From Alcaligenaceae bacterium (lineage in GTDB: Bacteria; Pseudomonadota; Gammaproteobacteria; Burkholderiales; Burkholderiaceae_B): 23,673 nt of DNA. The notes below the pieces were generated by a model, which made no database searches, had not been told where the DNA came from, and worked only from the letters and a program-made list of their open reading frames with translations. The stretch spans positions 1 through 23,673 of the forward strand of contig JAJUJN010000001.1 of assembly GCA_029265335.1 (NCBI GenBank), given 5' to 3'. Positions 16,032 to 23,673 of this stretch are shown here, in pieces. A program made the translations under genes and the position numbers. Every line of letters begins with the position of its first letter. The first letter of the stretch is position 1.

Positions 16032-19004
16032 TCAATGGTAGCGATAGGGCGTGGCGGCGGGTAGGTCGATATCGCTGTCGATCTGCCCAAAGCCCACGCG
16101 GGTGGCCCGAGCCATGTGCTCGCGCGTGGCCGGGTCGGTGATGAAGTCGAGCGGCGAGGTGGCCGCCAGAATCCGTTCTGGCGCTACCGGCTCGCTGATC
16201 AGATACCCCTGCACGTAATCCACCCCCAGTTCGGCCAACAACTCCAGCGTGGCGTGGTCTTCTACCCATTCGGCAATGCTGCGCATGCCCAGATTGCGCG
16301 CCAGCTGCACGATCGCCTCGATGATGGCCACGTTGGCCGGATGATGGGTAATCGCCTGCACGAAGGAGCCGTCGATTTTGAGCGCATCCGCCGAGAGTTC
16401 CTTGATATAGAGGAAAGAGGTGTAGCCTGCCCCGAAGTCGTCGAGGGCAATGCGTGGACCGAACTGCCGGAGGTCTTCGATGAAGCGACGACTGTTGTCG
16501 ATATCGTGCAAGGCCACACCTTCGGTGATTTCGATGCAGAGCAAGTGCGCCACATCGCGAAAATCGCCGAGAATGCCGCAGACTTCTCTCAAGAAGCTTT
16601 CGTCGTTGAGCGAGGCGCCACTCAGGTTCACACAAACAAACCGGGTGCGGCTGAGCTGGGCTCGATTCGCTTGTATCCAATGCAGGGTGGTGCGCAGCAC
16701 CCATTTGTCGAGCGCCGCAATATTGCCGTTGGCCTCGGCCGCTGCCACCAGGGGGCCGGCGGCAATGACTTCGCCTTTGGGCCCGCGCATGCGCACCAGC
16801 ACTTCGAAATCCATGGAAGCATGCGGCGCGTGCAAGGACAGAATGGGCTGCATGAGCAAGAAAAGATCCTGCGTTTGAAAATTGCTACCCAGCGAGTTGA
16901 ACAGCTGCAGCTCGCGCTCGCGCTCGGCAAAAGCAGCAGCATTGCGCTCGTACACCGCGAGCCTGCCCGGCCGGCGCGCTTTGGCATCGCGGCAGGCGCG
17001 GTCGGCGGTGGCGATCACATCTTTGATGAGCAGCTCGGGGGTGACCTCTACCAGCCCCACCGACAGCAGCACCTGAAAAGCCTGGGTGCGCACCTGGAAA
17101 TGTCGGCCCACAATACTGTCGATCACCCGCTGGCAGCACACAATGGCATCGGCCATGGTCAGCCCGGGGAGCACCAGCAAGAATTCGTCGCCCCCAATGC
17201 GCCCTACCTGCAGCCCTTCGTGCAACGTAGCCTGGATGCGCTCACAGACCTGCCGCAGCACTTCATCGCCAGTATTGTGGCCGTAAAGGTCGTTGATGAG
17301 CTTGAAACGATCGAGATCCACATACGCCACGGCCAGGGTAGCGTGGGGCTGATCGCGGGTTTCTTCCAGGGCGCGTTTCAGTTCACGCTCGATCCCCCGA
17401 CGGTTGAGCACCCCCGTGAGCGAGTCGTAGTTGGCCAAATAGCGCAAGCGCTCGGTGAATTTCTGCCTTTCGGTGATGTCCTGCAGCGACCCTTCGATCC
17501 ACTCTCCCACGCGCGCGGCGCGCACCAAAAACCACACTGCGTCTTCGTTGTTGGCCTGGCACGAGACTTCGAACTCGATGTTGTCGTCGGCATCGGCCAG
17601 GCTCTGGAGCTTCTGCCAAGAGGCATCGTCGAACACCTCGGACCAGCGCGTGGCATGCAGCGGCGCGGTAGGCAGACCGGGCATCTGATGCATGGCGTTG
17701 TTGACTCGCAAGAACCGACCTTGCTCGTTAAGGGTAAACAGGCCCACGGGTGTTACCTGGTAGGTGCGCTCCAGCTCGGCCTGGGCGCGCCACCGCGTAC
17801 GCCGCTCTTGCCGCACCTGGTCGGCGAATGCAAAGGCTGCCATCAGGCTGGCCGCCAAGGCAGCCGTGACACTATTGAATGCCCCCACCAAAAACTGAAA
17901 GTCGAAGGCGGCGGCGATCACCTCGGACAGCGAGGCAAACAACACCAGGCCCAGCGCCGCCGAATACCAGATGATCGCGCGAGTGCGCAGCTGCAGCAGA
18001 CAGCGCAGCATGAACACCACGATGATGCTGGCGCCGATGGTGACTATCACCCACATCACCGGCAGAAACTGAGCAAAGGGCAGTGCTATGGCTGCCACCA
18101 GCAGCACCACGCCCAAGCGCTGTCCGAAGCGGATGGAACGATCGCCCAGCTGTTCGAGTTCCTTGGCGAACACCTGCCGAAACAGGGTGTAGGTCACGAT
18201 GTAATAGGCGCCGATGGTGATCTGGCGCACCATGTGCATCCAGTCGGGCGGGATGGTCCAACCCAGCCATTGGCTATCCCAGCCCATGGTGATGCCGCCC
18301 AGTCGCAGGTTGCCGATGAGCCACACGGCAAGCAAGGCGTATCGTGACTCCCGGTTGATGAGCGCGGTGAACAGGGCGAAAAGCGCCAGCATGACCAGCG
18401 CGCCTTCAAACAGCCCGGACCCCCACTGGAAGCGCTGGGTGGCTGGCGACAGGCTGGCCTCGGGCCACGAGGTGGCGGTGACCACTGCCGGACCGCTGTG
18501 CACCACGCGGCAAATGGCGCCGGCGCTGGTGGCCGGAACCACAAAACCGGCACGAAATGCGCTGACCGTTCCGGTGGTGGCCGCGCGGTTGCCGGCACCC
18601 AAAGGCGCCAGCGTGTCTGCGCGCCAGCAGTCGAGACTCTGCGCGTGTCGCGAAGGCAGCTCAAAAACCCGCGGCTCGCCGCCGGAGGGCTGCGACGGCA
18701 GAGCCACCCACACGGGTGACTCCGATAAACGGGTGTCGAAACGTGTGATCGCCGGCGCAATCGCCAGCTGCTCTTGCGCCTGCTCCGGCGACCACCCTGC
18801 GTTGTCGGGCTCGAGCAGCATGGGGATTGCGAGCGCGGGGGCGTGCTCGCGATCGACCGGGTTCGCTGCCTGGACCAGCACGAGCATCGTGAAGACCGCC
18901 AGGACGATCGGCACGACGTAATAGGAAAAGCGATTGAGCAAGAGGTCGATCAACGCACCCAACTGACTCGTGGCTTTGTTTGACGACTCCGGGTTTGCAA
19001 GCAT
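16032..19004 (-). CDS. Membrane-bound 7TM / PAS / GGDEF / EAL c-di-GMP enzyme
   Basis: The 990-residue protein has an N-terminal TM (about 29-46) and an extracytoplasmic domain (about 47-195). A seven-helix membrane region of the 7TMR-DISM kind (about 198-395) leads to a PAS-like domain (about 408-515). GGDEF (about 520-690) and EAL (about 700-950) follow. The cyclase motif is intact (GRIGGDEF, 601-608) with DLDRFKLINDLYGHNTGDE upstream. No RxxD inhibitory site precedes it. The EAL site is also complete: Glu734 (EVL), Asn793, Glu825/Glu828, Asp855-Asp856, Lys876, Glu912 and Gln932. It could therefore both make and break c-di-GMP, with direction set by the sensor. The start at 19004 is the only reasonable ATG, though its ribosome binding site is weak. 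It lies 105 bases downstream of the FeeM-like gene, beyond a strong hairpin. Confidence 0.93.
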   Translation of the reverse strand: MLANPESSNKATSQLGALIDLLLNRFSYYVVPIVLAVFTMLVLVQAANPVDREHAPALAIPMLLEPDNAGWSPEQAQEQLAIAPAITRFDTRLSESPVWVALPSQPSGGEPRVFELPSRHAQSLDCWRADTLAPLGAGNRAATTGTVSAFRAGFVVPATSAGAICRVVHSGPAVVTATSWPEASLSPATQRFQWGSGLFEGALVMLALFALFTALINRESRYALLAVWLIGNLRLGGITMGWDSQWLGWTIPPDWMHMVRQITIGAYYIVTYTLFRQVFAKELEQLGDRSIRFGQRLGVVLLVAAIALPFAQFLPVMWVIVTIGASIIVVFMLRCLLQLRTRAIIWYSAALGLVLFASLSEVIAAAFDFQFLVGAFNSVTAALAASLMAAFAFADQVRQERRTRWRAQAELERTYQVTPVGLFTLNEQGRFLRVNNAMHQMPGLPTAPLHATRWSEVFDDASWQKLQSLADADDNIEFEVSCQANNEDAVWFLVRAARVGEWIEGSLQDITERQKFTERLRYLANYDSLTGVLNRRGIERELKRALEETRDQPHATLAVAYVDLDRFKLINDLYGHNTGDEVLRQVCERIQATLHEGLQVGRIGGDEFLLVLPGLTMADAIVCCQRVIDSIVGRHFQVRTQAFQVLLSVGLVEVTPELLIKDVIATADRACRDAKARRPGRLAVYERNAAAFAERERELQLFNSLGSNFQTQDLFLLMQPILSLHAPHASMDFEVLVRMRGPKGEVIAAGPLVAAAEANGNIAALDKWVLRTTLHWIQANRAQLSRTRFVCVNLSGASLNDESFLREVCGILGDFRDVAHLLCIEITEGVALHDIDNSRRFIEDLRQFGPRIALDDFGAGYTSFLYIKELSADALKIDGSFVQAITHHPANVAIIEAIVQLARNLGMRSIAEWVEDHATLELLAELGVDYVQGYLISEPVAPERILAATSPLDFITDPATREHMARATRVGFGQIDSDIDLPAATPYRYH

Positions 19005-19051
19005 GTACGACCAACCAGTAGGCGCCCGAACCCATGGCGTGCGGGCAAACA

Positions 19052-19086
19052 GGCAACCGGCCGCTCCCCGGTGGCGGCCAGTTGCC
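19052..19086 (-). terminator. Strong stem-loop after the FeeM-like gene (possible terminator or attenuator)
   Basis: On the minus strand, GGCAACTGGCCGC (19086-19074) pairs with GCGGCCGGTTGCC (19064-19052) across all 13 positions, counting one G-U pair, around a 9-base loop. It begins 24 bases after the synthase stop and is followed by TGTTTG, only a weak T-run. It may end the synthase transcript partially, leaving some read-through into the c-di-GMP gene. Confidence 0.6.
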
Positions 19087-19109
19087 CCGAAAGTTACGCC
19101 TGGAACGCC

Positions 19110-19886
19110 TCATTCGGCGGCCATGGCCGGTTGCTGCGCTGCAACTGCAACCGGCGCGTGCAGCGGCCGCTGGCGCGACGGCGTGACGATGATGTCGGGG
19201 TGGTGCGTTTCGAACACAAACCGATACAAGGGGTGCCGGGCTGCGCGCCACCGCTCCTGAGCAGTGGCAACTTCGAACGACAACACACGATGCGGGATGT
19301 TACCCGCATGCTGCATGGGGATAAAGCCGACATCGGGAAAAACCTCCTCGAACAGCAGTGCTTCATATTGGCGATCGAGCGGTGAGCGCCCTGCAATCAC
19401 CATGTAGTCAATACCCGCTTGCACACAATACAGGTAGTAGGCCTTGAAGATGGCTGTCTTGGCCAAACGGCCCGCACTGCCCAGCGTCACGCCGAGGCGG
19501 GTGGCTTCTGCCAGGGCTTGCTGACCCAGCCATTCGGGCAGGGTCACGGATTGCTCCAGCCACAGGGGCTCGTGCGAATTGGTTTGAATGCGCATGGTGC
19601 CCAGGGGCTGGCCATCCAGTTTGGATTCGGCCAGCAGCACCGCTACCCCCGGCGCAAGGTCGTGGCTTTCGGGCGCCTGCAGTTTGTTGGCAAGTTCGGG
19701 CACGTGCCGCTGATACGCCGACTGCCGCAGGCTGATCGCCTTGTGCATGGCCTGGGTATCGGTGGCCACTCGAACCGTGAAGGGCAAGCGTTCAGTGGCC
19801 AGATGGCCGACTTCCATGGGGTGCGGAACGCTGGCACGAAAAGAAGCAGGAACGCGTGTGGACGAACGCAGAGCGTGAGCTTGCAT
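19110..19886 (-). CDS. FeeM/LuxI-like N-acyl synthase (GNAT-fold autoinducer-synthase-related)
   Basis: The 258-residue protein resembles N-acyl amino acid synthases of the FeeM type, which share the LuxI acyl-homoserine-lactone synthase fold and use acyl-ACP. A variable N-terminus of about 36 residues precedes PFTVRVATDTQAMHKAISLR, then RQSAYQRHVPEL (54-65). An acidic pair (Glu73/Asp76) may match the LuxI DxxD. LDGQPLGTMRI (90-100) resembles the GxxRL strand. ALAEATRLGV (124-133) carries the LuxI-like E-x-x-R signature (Glu127, Arg130). KTAIFKAYYLYCVQAGIDYMV (143-163) and a long acyl-pocket region follow. An Ala-rich C-terminal tail ends it. GGAG seven bases upstream fixes ATG 19886. It is divergent from a LuxR-type gene. 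The acyl-acceptor (amino acid or homoserine lactone) cannot be told, and a general GNAT role is the alternative. Confidence 0.75.
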   Translation of the reverse strand: MQAHALRSSTRVPASFRASVPHPMEVGHLATERLPFTVRVATDTQAMHKAISLRQSAYQRHVPELANKLQAPESHDLAPGVAVLLAESKLDGQPLGTMRIQTNSHEPLWLEQSVTLPEWLGQQALAEATRLGVTLGSAGRLAKTAIFKAYYLYCVQAGIDYMVIAGRSPLDRQYEALLFEEVFPDVGFIPMQHAGNIPHRVLSFEVATAQERWRAARHPLYRFVFETHHPDIIVTPSRQRPLHAPVAVAAQQPAMAAE

Positions 19887-20101
19887 GATGTAACTCCGGT
19901 AGGGTTGGGTGAGAAAAATCGGCATGGCGAACGCGCCGTAAATACCGACATTTGTAGATTCTCACGTACCGGGCATTTAGAAAACCACGCACGCGCCCCC
20001 GGAGGTTCAAATTTCCCACCGAGAAACGGGTTCAACACCAACCAATCCGCCCAGCGGCACAGTTTGTCTCCAGAGAAACACCCATTGCAAATCCACCTCG
20101 A
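19887..20101. promoter_or_regulatory. Divergent control region between the FeeM-like and LuxR-type genes
   Basis: This 215-base region holds promoters for both genes. I see TTTGTCTCCAGAGAAACA (20063-20080), an imperfect dyad centred on CA. GAGAAAC occurs twice (20021-20027 and 20073-20079), 52 bases apart. GGTTCAA also occurs twice (20004-20010 and 20029-20035). GGCGAACGCGCC (near 19926-19937) could form a small hairpin. No convincing -35/-10 pair was found on either strand. Confidence 0.45.
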
Positions 20102-20995
20102 ATGTTTACAGTAGTGAACGATCGTTTCAGTGAATCTTTTTGTGTCATGCAAGCCTTGCCTCTTCCTGCGGCAACCGAACGCGGCCCTGGCGCCCTCGAG
20201 CAGCTTCTGCCCGTGTTGGGCGAACCCGATTTCGGCCAGCAAAGCCTGCAGCTGCTCAGTCAGGTGTTACCGGTGGCGTCGTGGTCGGTGTATCAACTGA
20301 GCACCGCCGGCATGCACATGCATTTATCCGGCAGCATCGGCGTGCCCGATACCACCAACGAATGCTGGGATGCGTATCGCAGCGGTCTATACCGTCACGA
20401 CAGCAGCTTTCATCATCTGCGGCGCGCCAGCGCGGGCGCCCACCTGGCGCTGGGCCACTGGCGTGCTCAAGACATCGCTCGTGCGCATCGGGCCGGCATC
20501 TACGAACCGCACGGCATGTGCGAACGCGTATCCCTGGTGAATTTCGACCCCGACGGCCTGCTCGCCCTCAACCTCTATCGCCACGATCACCAACCCAGCA
20601 TCTCCGCCGGGGCTCTCCGCGATCTGCAAATGGTGGGTTATCTACTGTCTCTCTGCGTCAAACGCCACATCGAACTCAGCACGCGTTTGTCGGGCTCGGC
20701 GACGGCACACCATGCCAACCCCGAGTGTGCGCCACTCAGTTCGGCTGAGCAGCAGCTTCCAGACCCCAACGCGGCTCTGGTTCAGCGCCTGCAAGCCATG
20801 TGTCCCGCACTCACCGCGCGCGAGCTCGATGTTTGCTCTCGGCTGGCGCGCGGCCTTACCTACGATGGCATCGCGGCCGATCTCCAGATTTCGCCTACCA
20901 CGGCCAAAACCTACCGAAACCGGGCGTTCCAGCGCCTCGACATCCGGCATCGCAACGAGCTCTTTCGCCTGCTGTTGCAGCCTCCCACTCACTGA
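20102..20995 (+). CDS. LuxR-type HTH transcriptional regulator
   Basis: The 297-residue protein has a C-terminal LuxR/FixJ-type helix-turn-helix (about 233-292) reading CPALTARELDVCSRLARGLT, then GIAADLQISPTTAKTYRNRA. The order LTxRE, IAxxLxIS and TAKTYxNRxFxRL is diagnostic. The N-terminal region (about 30-190) is not an obvious AHL-binding domain of the LuxR/TraR kind, nor a phospho-receiver. It is rich in His, Trp and Tyr and may be a GAF-like ligand pocket. Two starts are possible. ATG 20102 gives 297 residues, and ATG 20147 gives 282 and places a DNA palindrome (20115-20129) in the promoter or leader instead of the coding sequence. Neither start has a strong ribosome binding site. Its divergence from an acyl synthase suggests it senses that product. 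Confidence 0.88.
   Translation: MFTVVNDRFSESFCVMQALPLPAATERGPGALEQLLPVLGEPDFGQQSLQLLSQVLPVASWSVYQLSTAGMHMHLSGSIGVPDTTNECWDAYRSGLYRHDSSFHHLRRASAGAHLALGHWRAQDIARAHRAGIYEPHGMCERVSLVNFDPDGLLALNLYRHDHQPSISAGALRDLQMVGYLLSLCVKRHIELSTRLSGSATAHHANPECAPLSSAEQQLPDPNAALVQRLQAMCPALTARELDVCSRLARGLTYDGIAADLQISPTTAKTYRNRAFQRLDIRHRNELFRLLLQPPTH
20115..20129. promoter_or_regulatory. Palindrome at the 5' end of the LuxR-type gene (lux-box-like candidate)
   Basis: TGAACGATCGTTTCA has a perfect core AACGATCGTT (20117-20126) and near-symmetric flanks (TGAA / TTTCA, one base short on the left). Its centre resembles the GATCG core of classical lux boxes. It lies inside the first codons if translation starts at 20102, or 18 bases upstream if it starts at 20147. 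Confidence 0.4.
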
Positions 20996-21000
20996 TGCTC

Positions 21001-21034
21001 GTCCTTTTCTCGGAGGACAGACCGCCACTGGCGG
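21001..21034 (+). other. Two short hairpins between the LuxR-type and esterase genes
   Basis: GTCCT (21001-21005) pairs with AGGAC (21014-21018), and CCGCC (21022-21026) pairs with GGCGG (21030-21034). They lie just after the regulator stop. No T-tract follows, so a terminator role is only possible. Confidence 0.3.
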
Positions 21035-21084
21035 CGATGCTTACCATGAGTAAGTATTCTTCATCACGTGAACGGGAGACATTC

Positions 21085-22692
21085 ATGCGCTTCGTACCCG
21101 ATCTACCCTTGCGGTCCATCGCCGCGGTCGGCATGCTCAGCATGCTTGCCGCCTGCGGCGGCGATGATTCGTCACCACCGCAGGCGCTCAGCTGCACAGA
21201 CCTCGTCAACACGCCACTCGGCGATGCCGACCTCACCGCGCAGCAAGTGGCCGAGGGCACCCAGGTGGCCTCGGTGAGCACCGTGGCGCACTGTCACGTC
21301 ACCGGCTACCTCGATCGCCGCACGGGGGAAGACGGCAAGCCTTATGCGCGCGGCTTCGAAATACGTATGCCCGACTCCTGGAACGGCCGCTTCCTCTATC
21401 AAGGCGGAGGCGGCAACGACGGCGCGATCCGCCCGGCCTTGGGCACCCAGGCCACCCTGGAGCCGGCTCTCAACCAGGGCTTTGTTGTGGTCTCCACCGA
21501 TGCCGGCCACCAGGGTTTGGATGCCTCCTTCGGCGCCGATCCGCAAGCTCGCATCGACCACGCTTATGCCGCTCACGATCGCGTGGCACGGGCCGCCAAA
21601 ACTTTGATCGAGGCGCGCTACGGTGTGCCGCCTGATCATTCGTACTTCATCGGCTGCTCGGGCGGCGGCCGCCAGGGCATGATGTTCACCCAGCGCTTCC
21701 CCGACTATTTCGATGGAGTTCTGGCCATGGCGCCGGCCATGAGCGTGGCCAAAGAGGCCACCATCGCGGCAGCCTGGAGCACCCAGCAGCTCATGGCCAT
21801 CGCCCCCACCAACGACAGCGGCGAGCCTATCCTGTCGCAAGCCCTCACAGACAGCGACCTTGGCCTGGTCCGACAAAGCATTCTCGAGGCCTGCGACGCC
21901 CATGACGGCATCGAAGACGGTCTGGTGAGCAAACCGGGAGCCTGCACCTGGGAGCCCACCGAACTGGCCTGCAACGGCTCCAGCGACGCCTGCCTCAGCA
22001 ACGACAAAATCGCTGCCCTGCAAGCCGTGGCGATGCCACCGCGCAACAGCGCTGGCGAAGCACTCTACACCGACTGGCCCTGGGATCCCGGCATTGGCCA
22101 TCCGGCCAACGACTGGCGGGCCTGGCGCCTGGGCACTTCGCCTACCAGTGCGGCCAACGCCAGACACATCACGCTCATGCAAGATGCTCTGCGCTGGGAG
22201 TTCTTCACTCCGCCCGATCCCGATTTCAACCTGCTGGATTTCGATTTCGATACCGATCCGGCACGCATGGAGGAGTTCGCCGCTATCTACAACCACGACC
22301 GCGACGCCAGTATCGATGCATTCAAGGCCCATGGTGGCAAATTCATGATCGTCCACGGTATGGCCGACCCGATCTTCTCGCCCAGCGAGAGCGTCGATTA
22401 CTACCAGCGGCTGCAAGCCGCCCATCCCGAGGATCATGAAGATTTCAGCCGGCTCTATCTGGTGCCCGGCATGGCCCACTGCCAGGGTGGCGCCGCCACC
22501 GACCGCTTTGATGGCCTGGGCCAGATGGTGAACTGGGTAGAGCAGCAGCAAGCGCCAACCGAGATCATCGCGTACGGTAGTCAGGTATTCCCCGATCGCA
22601 GTCGGCCGCTCTGCCCTTACCCCAGCTATGCGCAATACACCGGCGAGGGCGACCCCGAAGACGCCAGCAACTTCGTTTGCGCCATGCCGTAA
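21085..22692 (+). CDS. Tannase/feruloyl esterase family lipoprotein (MHETase-like family)
   Basis: This family hydrolyses esters of aromatic acids (gallates, ferulates, and in MHETase a terephthalate ester). The 535-residue precursor has a lipoprotein signal peptide with lipobox LAAC (Cys24), so it should be lipid-anchored outside the inner membrane. The catalytic set is the family's CS-D-HC arrangement: Cys191-Ser192 in GCSGGGRQG, Asp428 in HGMADPIFSP and His465-Cys466 in GMAHCQGG. The two cysteines are expected to bridge next to the triad. CDAHDGIEDGL (270-280) resembles the calcium-binding loop. A lid-like region occupies about 225-420. GGGAG lies seven bases before the ATG at 21085. It is followed by a TctC-type receptor, which suggests the product is taken up. 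The actual ester is unknown. Confidence 0.92.
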   Translation: MRFVPDLPLRSIAAVGMLSMLAACGGDDSSPPQALSCTDLVNTPLGDADLTAQQVAEGTQVASVSTVAHCHVTGYLDRRTGEDGKPYARGFEIRMPDSWNGRFLYQGGGGNDGAIRPALGTQATLEPALNQGFVVVSTDAGHQGLDASFGADPQARIDHAYAAHDRVARAAKTLIEARYGVPPDHSYFIGCSGGGRQGMMFTQRFPDYFDGVLAMAPAMSVAKEATIAAAWSTQQLMAIAPTNDSGEPILSQALTDSDLGLVRQSILEACDAHDGIEDGLVSKPGACTWEPTELACNGSSDACLSNDKIAALQAVAMPPRNSAGEALYTDWPWDPGIGHPANDWRAWRLGTSPTSAANARHITLMQDALRWEFFTPPDPDFNLLDFDFDTDPARMEEFAAIYNHDRDASIDAFKAHGGKFMIVHGMADPIFSPSESVDYYQRLQAAHPEDHEDFSRLYLVPGMAHCQGGAATDRFDGLGQMVNWVEQQQAPTEIIAYGSQVFPDRSRPLCPYPSYAQYTGEGDPEDASNFVCAMP

Positions 22693-22736
22693 CTCAAGCA
22701 CAGTCGCCATTTTCTTTTACACAGGCATATCGCCAT

Positions 22737-22764
22737 GGTCGGTGGGCTCCGAGGCCCACCGACC
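22737..22764 (+). promoter_or_regulatory. Perfect 11-bp intercistronic hairpin between esterase and TctC genes
   Basis: GGTCGGTGGGC (22737-22747) and GCCCACCGACC (22754-22764) form a perfect stem around TCCGAG. No T-run follows, and it lies 21 bases before the receptor ATG. It may protect or process the receptor mRNA, or attenuate read-through from the esterase gene. Confidence 0.7.
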
Positions 22765-22785
22765 GAGACACTCCAGGAGGCAATC

Positions 22786-23673
22786 ATGAAACAACGTTGG
22801 CTCAAGTCAGGTACCACTTTCGGTCTGCTCTTTGCCCTGCCCTTTGCCGTTGCGGCGCAATACCCCGAACGCACCATCACGGTCGAAGTGGGCTTCCCGC
22901 CCGGCACCGGCCCCGACATCGTGGCCCGCACGCTGGGCCAGCAAATGGGGCGTGAGTTGGGCGAAGCCGTGATCGTGCAGAACAAGGCGGGCGCAGGTGG
23001 CCAGATCGCCGCCCAATCCGTGGCCAACGCCAAGCCCGATGGCTACACCCTGCTGCTGGGTGAGGTGGGCTCCATGGCCATCGCACCGGCGGCCTACAAA
23101 CAGCTCAACTACGACGTCACCACCGACTTCGCTCCCATTACCGAAGCCGTTCGGGTGAATATGGTGCTGGCCGTGCCGGCTGATTCTCCCTACAACAGCC
23201 TCGAGGAATTCCTCGAAGGGGCCCGCAGTTCCGAGTTGCCGATTAACTTTGGCACCTTCGGTGCGGCCACTCCCGGCCACTTCGGCGCCGAGCTGTTCGC
23301 CTCCGAGGCCGATTTCGAAATCGAAAGCGTGCACTATCGCAACACCAGCGACGCCATCACCGGCTTGGTGAGTGGAGACGTGGCTGCGGCCTTCATCACC
23401 ACCGCCATGGCAGGCCCCTACGTGAGCGATAACCGCCTCAAGGCGCTGGCCGTGACAGGTACCGAACGCTTCCCGATGTTCCCCGACGTCCCCACCTTCA
23501 TCGAAGCCGATATGCTCGACGTCGACTTCGGTGCCTGGTTTGCCTATTTCGCCCCAGCCGGCACGCCCGATGACGTGCTCGACATCCTGCAAGAAAAAAT
23601 CGCCCTGGCCCTTGAGGCCGACGCCGTCATCGAACCCCTGGCCAAGGCCGGTTTCGTCATGATCGGCTCGAGC
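22786..23673 (+). CDS. Tripartite tricarboxylate transporter substrate-binding protein (Bug/TctC family), cut by the right edge
   Basis: These periplasmic receptors bind carboxylates, including aromatic ones such as terephthalate in TphC, and pass them to TctAB-type permeases. The frame is open for 296 codons to the window end without a stop, so a short C-terminal part is missing (the family is usually about 320-330 residues). A Sec signal peptide covers about 1-24 (cleavage near AVAA). Family motifs follow: VGFPPGTGPDIVARTL, VIVQNKAGAGGQIAAQ, AKPDGYTLLLG, FGTFGAATPGHFGAELF, MFPDVPTFIEA and WFAYFAPAGTPDD. A perfect AGGAGG (22775-22780) sits five bases before the ATG. It follows the esterase gene by 93 bases and a hairpin. 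Permease genes, if present, would lie beyond the window. Confidence 0.95.
   Translation, partial: MKQRWLKSGTTFGLLFALPFAVAAQYPERTITVEVGFPPGTGPDIVARTLGQQMGRELGEAVIVQNKAGAGGQIAAQSVANAKPDGYTLLLGEVGSMAIAPAAYKQLNYDVTTDFAPITEAVRVNMVLAVPADSPYNSLEEFLEGARSSELPINFGTFGAATPGHFGAELFASEADFEIESVHYRNTSDAITGLVSGDVAAAFITTAMAGPYVSDNRLKALAVTGTERFPMFPDVPTFIEADMLDVDFGAWFAYFAPAGTPDDVLDILQEKIALALEADAVIEPLAKAGFVMIGSS

Noticed and set aside
16116..18347. 743-codon open frame on the plus strand
   Set aside because: It lies wholly antisense to the GGDEF/EAL gene. Its translation is rich in His, Gln and Arg with no domain, as expected from the antisense of high-GC coding DNA.
21172..22710. 512-codon minus-strand open frame
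   Set aside because: It is antisense to the esterase, whose catalytic motifs prove the plus-strand reading.

Overview
This window is high-GC DNA from a motile Gram-negative bacterium, most likely a gammaproteobacterium or close relative. The clues are a PhoB-type pst operon with enlarged permeases, a flagellar FlaG gene behind a FliA-like promoter, Sec, Tat and lipoprotein export signals, two c-di-GMP enzymes, and a tripartite-tricarboxylate (Bug/TctC) binding protein. I recognise no IS element, phage gene, CRISPR array, tRNA or rRNA. No gene-free stretch exceeds 300 bases.

Positions 1-7544 (minus strand) hold a phosphate-uptake operon in the order pstS, pstC, pstA, pstB, then a Sel1-repeat protein and an FKBP-type isomerase. 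Upstream of pstS lie five PhoB-like half-sites at an exact 11-bp spacing. A large stem-loop separates pstS from pstC. The last two genes are joined by TGATG and ATGA overlaps, and no phoU follows pstB inside the window. The FKBP reading frame carries a TAG exactly where the conserved HY segment begins, and homology continues past it.

Positions 7622-9210 (minus strand) hold flaG with its own FliA-like promoter and an Old Yellow Enzyme-type reductase. Divergent from the reductase, 9376-14361 (plus strand) holds an SBP-GGDEF-EAL protein with a damaged cyclase and an intact phosphodiesterase site, a CitE-like lyase, an apparently Tat-exported class V aminotransferase-fold protein, and a RidA-family deaminase. 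A conserved protein of unknown function follows (14559-16013), behind a structured leader.

Positions 16032-20995 are the most interesting part. A FeeM/LuxI-like N-acyl synthase (minus) is divergent from a LuxR-type regulator (plus), with dyad symmetry around the regulator's start. Downstream of the synthase, past a strong stem-loop, is a seven-TM/PAS/GGDEF/EAL c-di-GMP enzyme. Together they look like an acyl-signal synthase, a reader and a second-messenger output, but the signal and the wiring are inference.

Positions 21085-23673 (plus strand) hold a lipoprotein of the tannase/feruloyl esterase family (which includes MHETase) and a Bug/TctC solute-binding protein cut by the right edge. This suggests hydrolysis of an aromatic ester outside the inner membrane and capture of the released acid.
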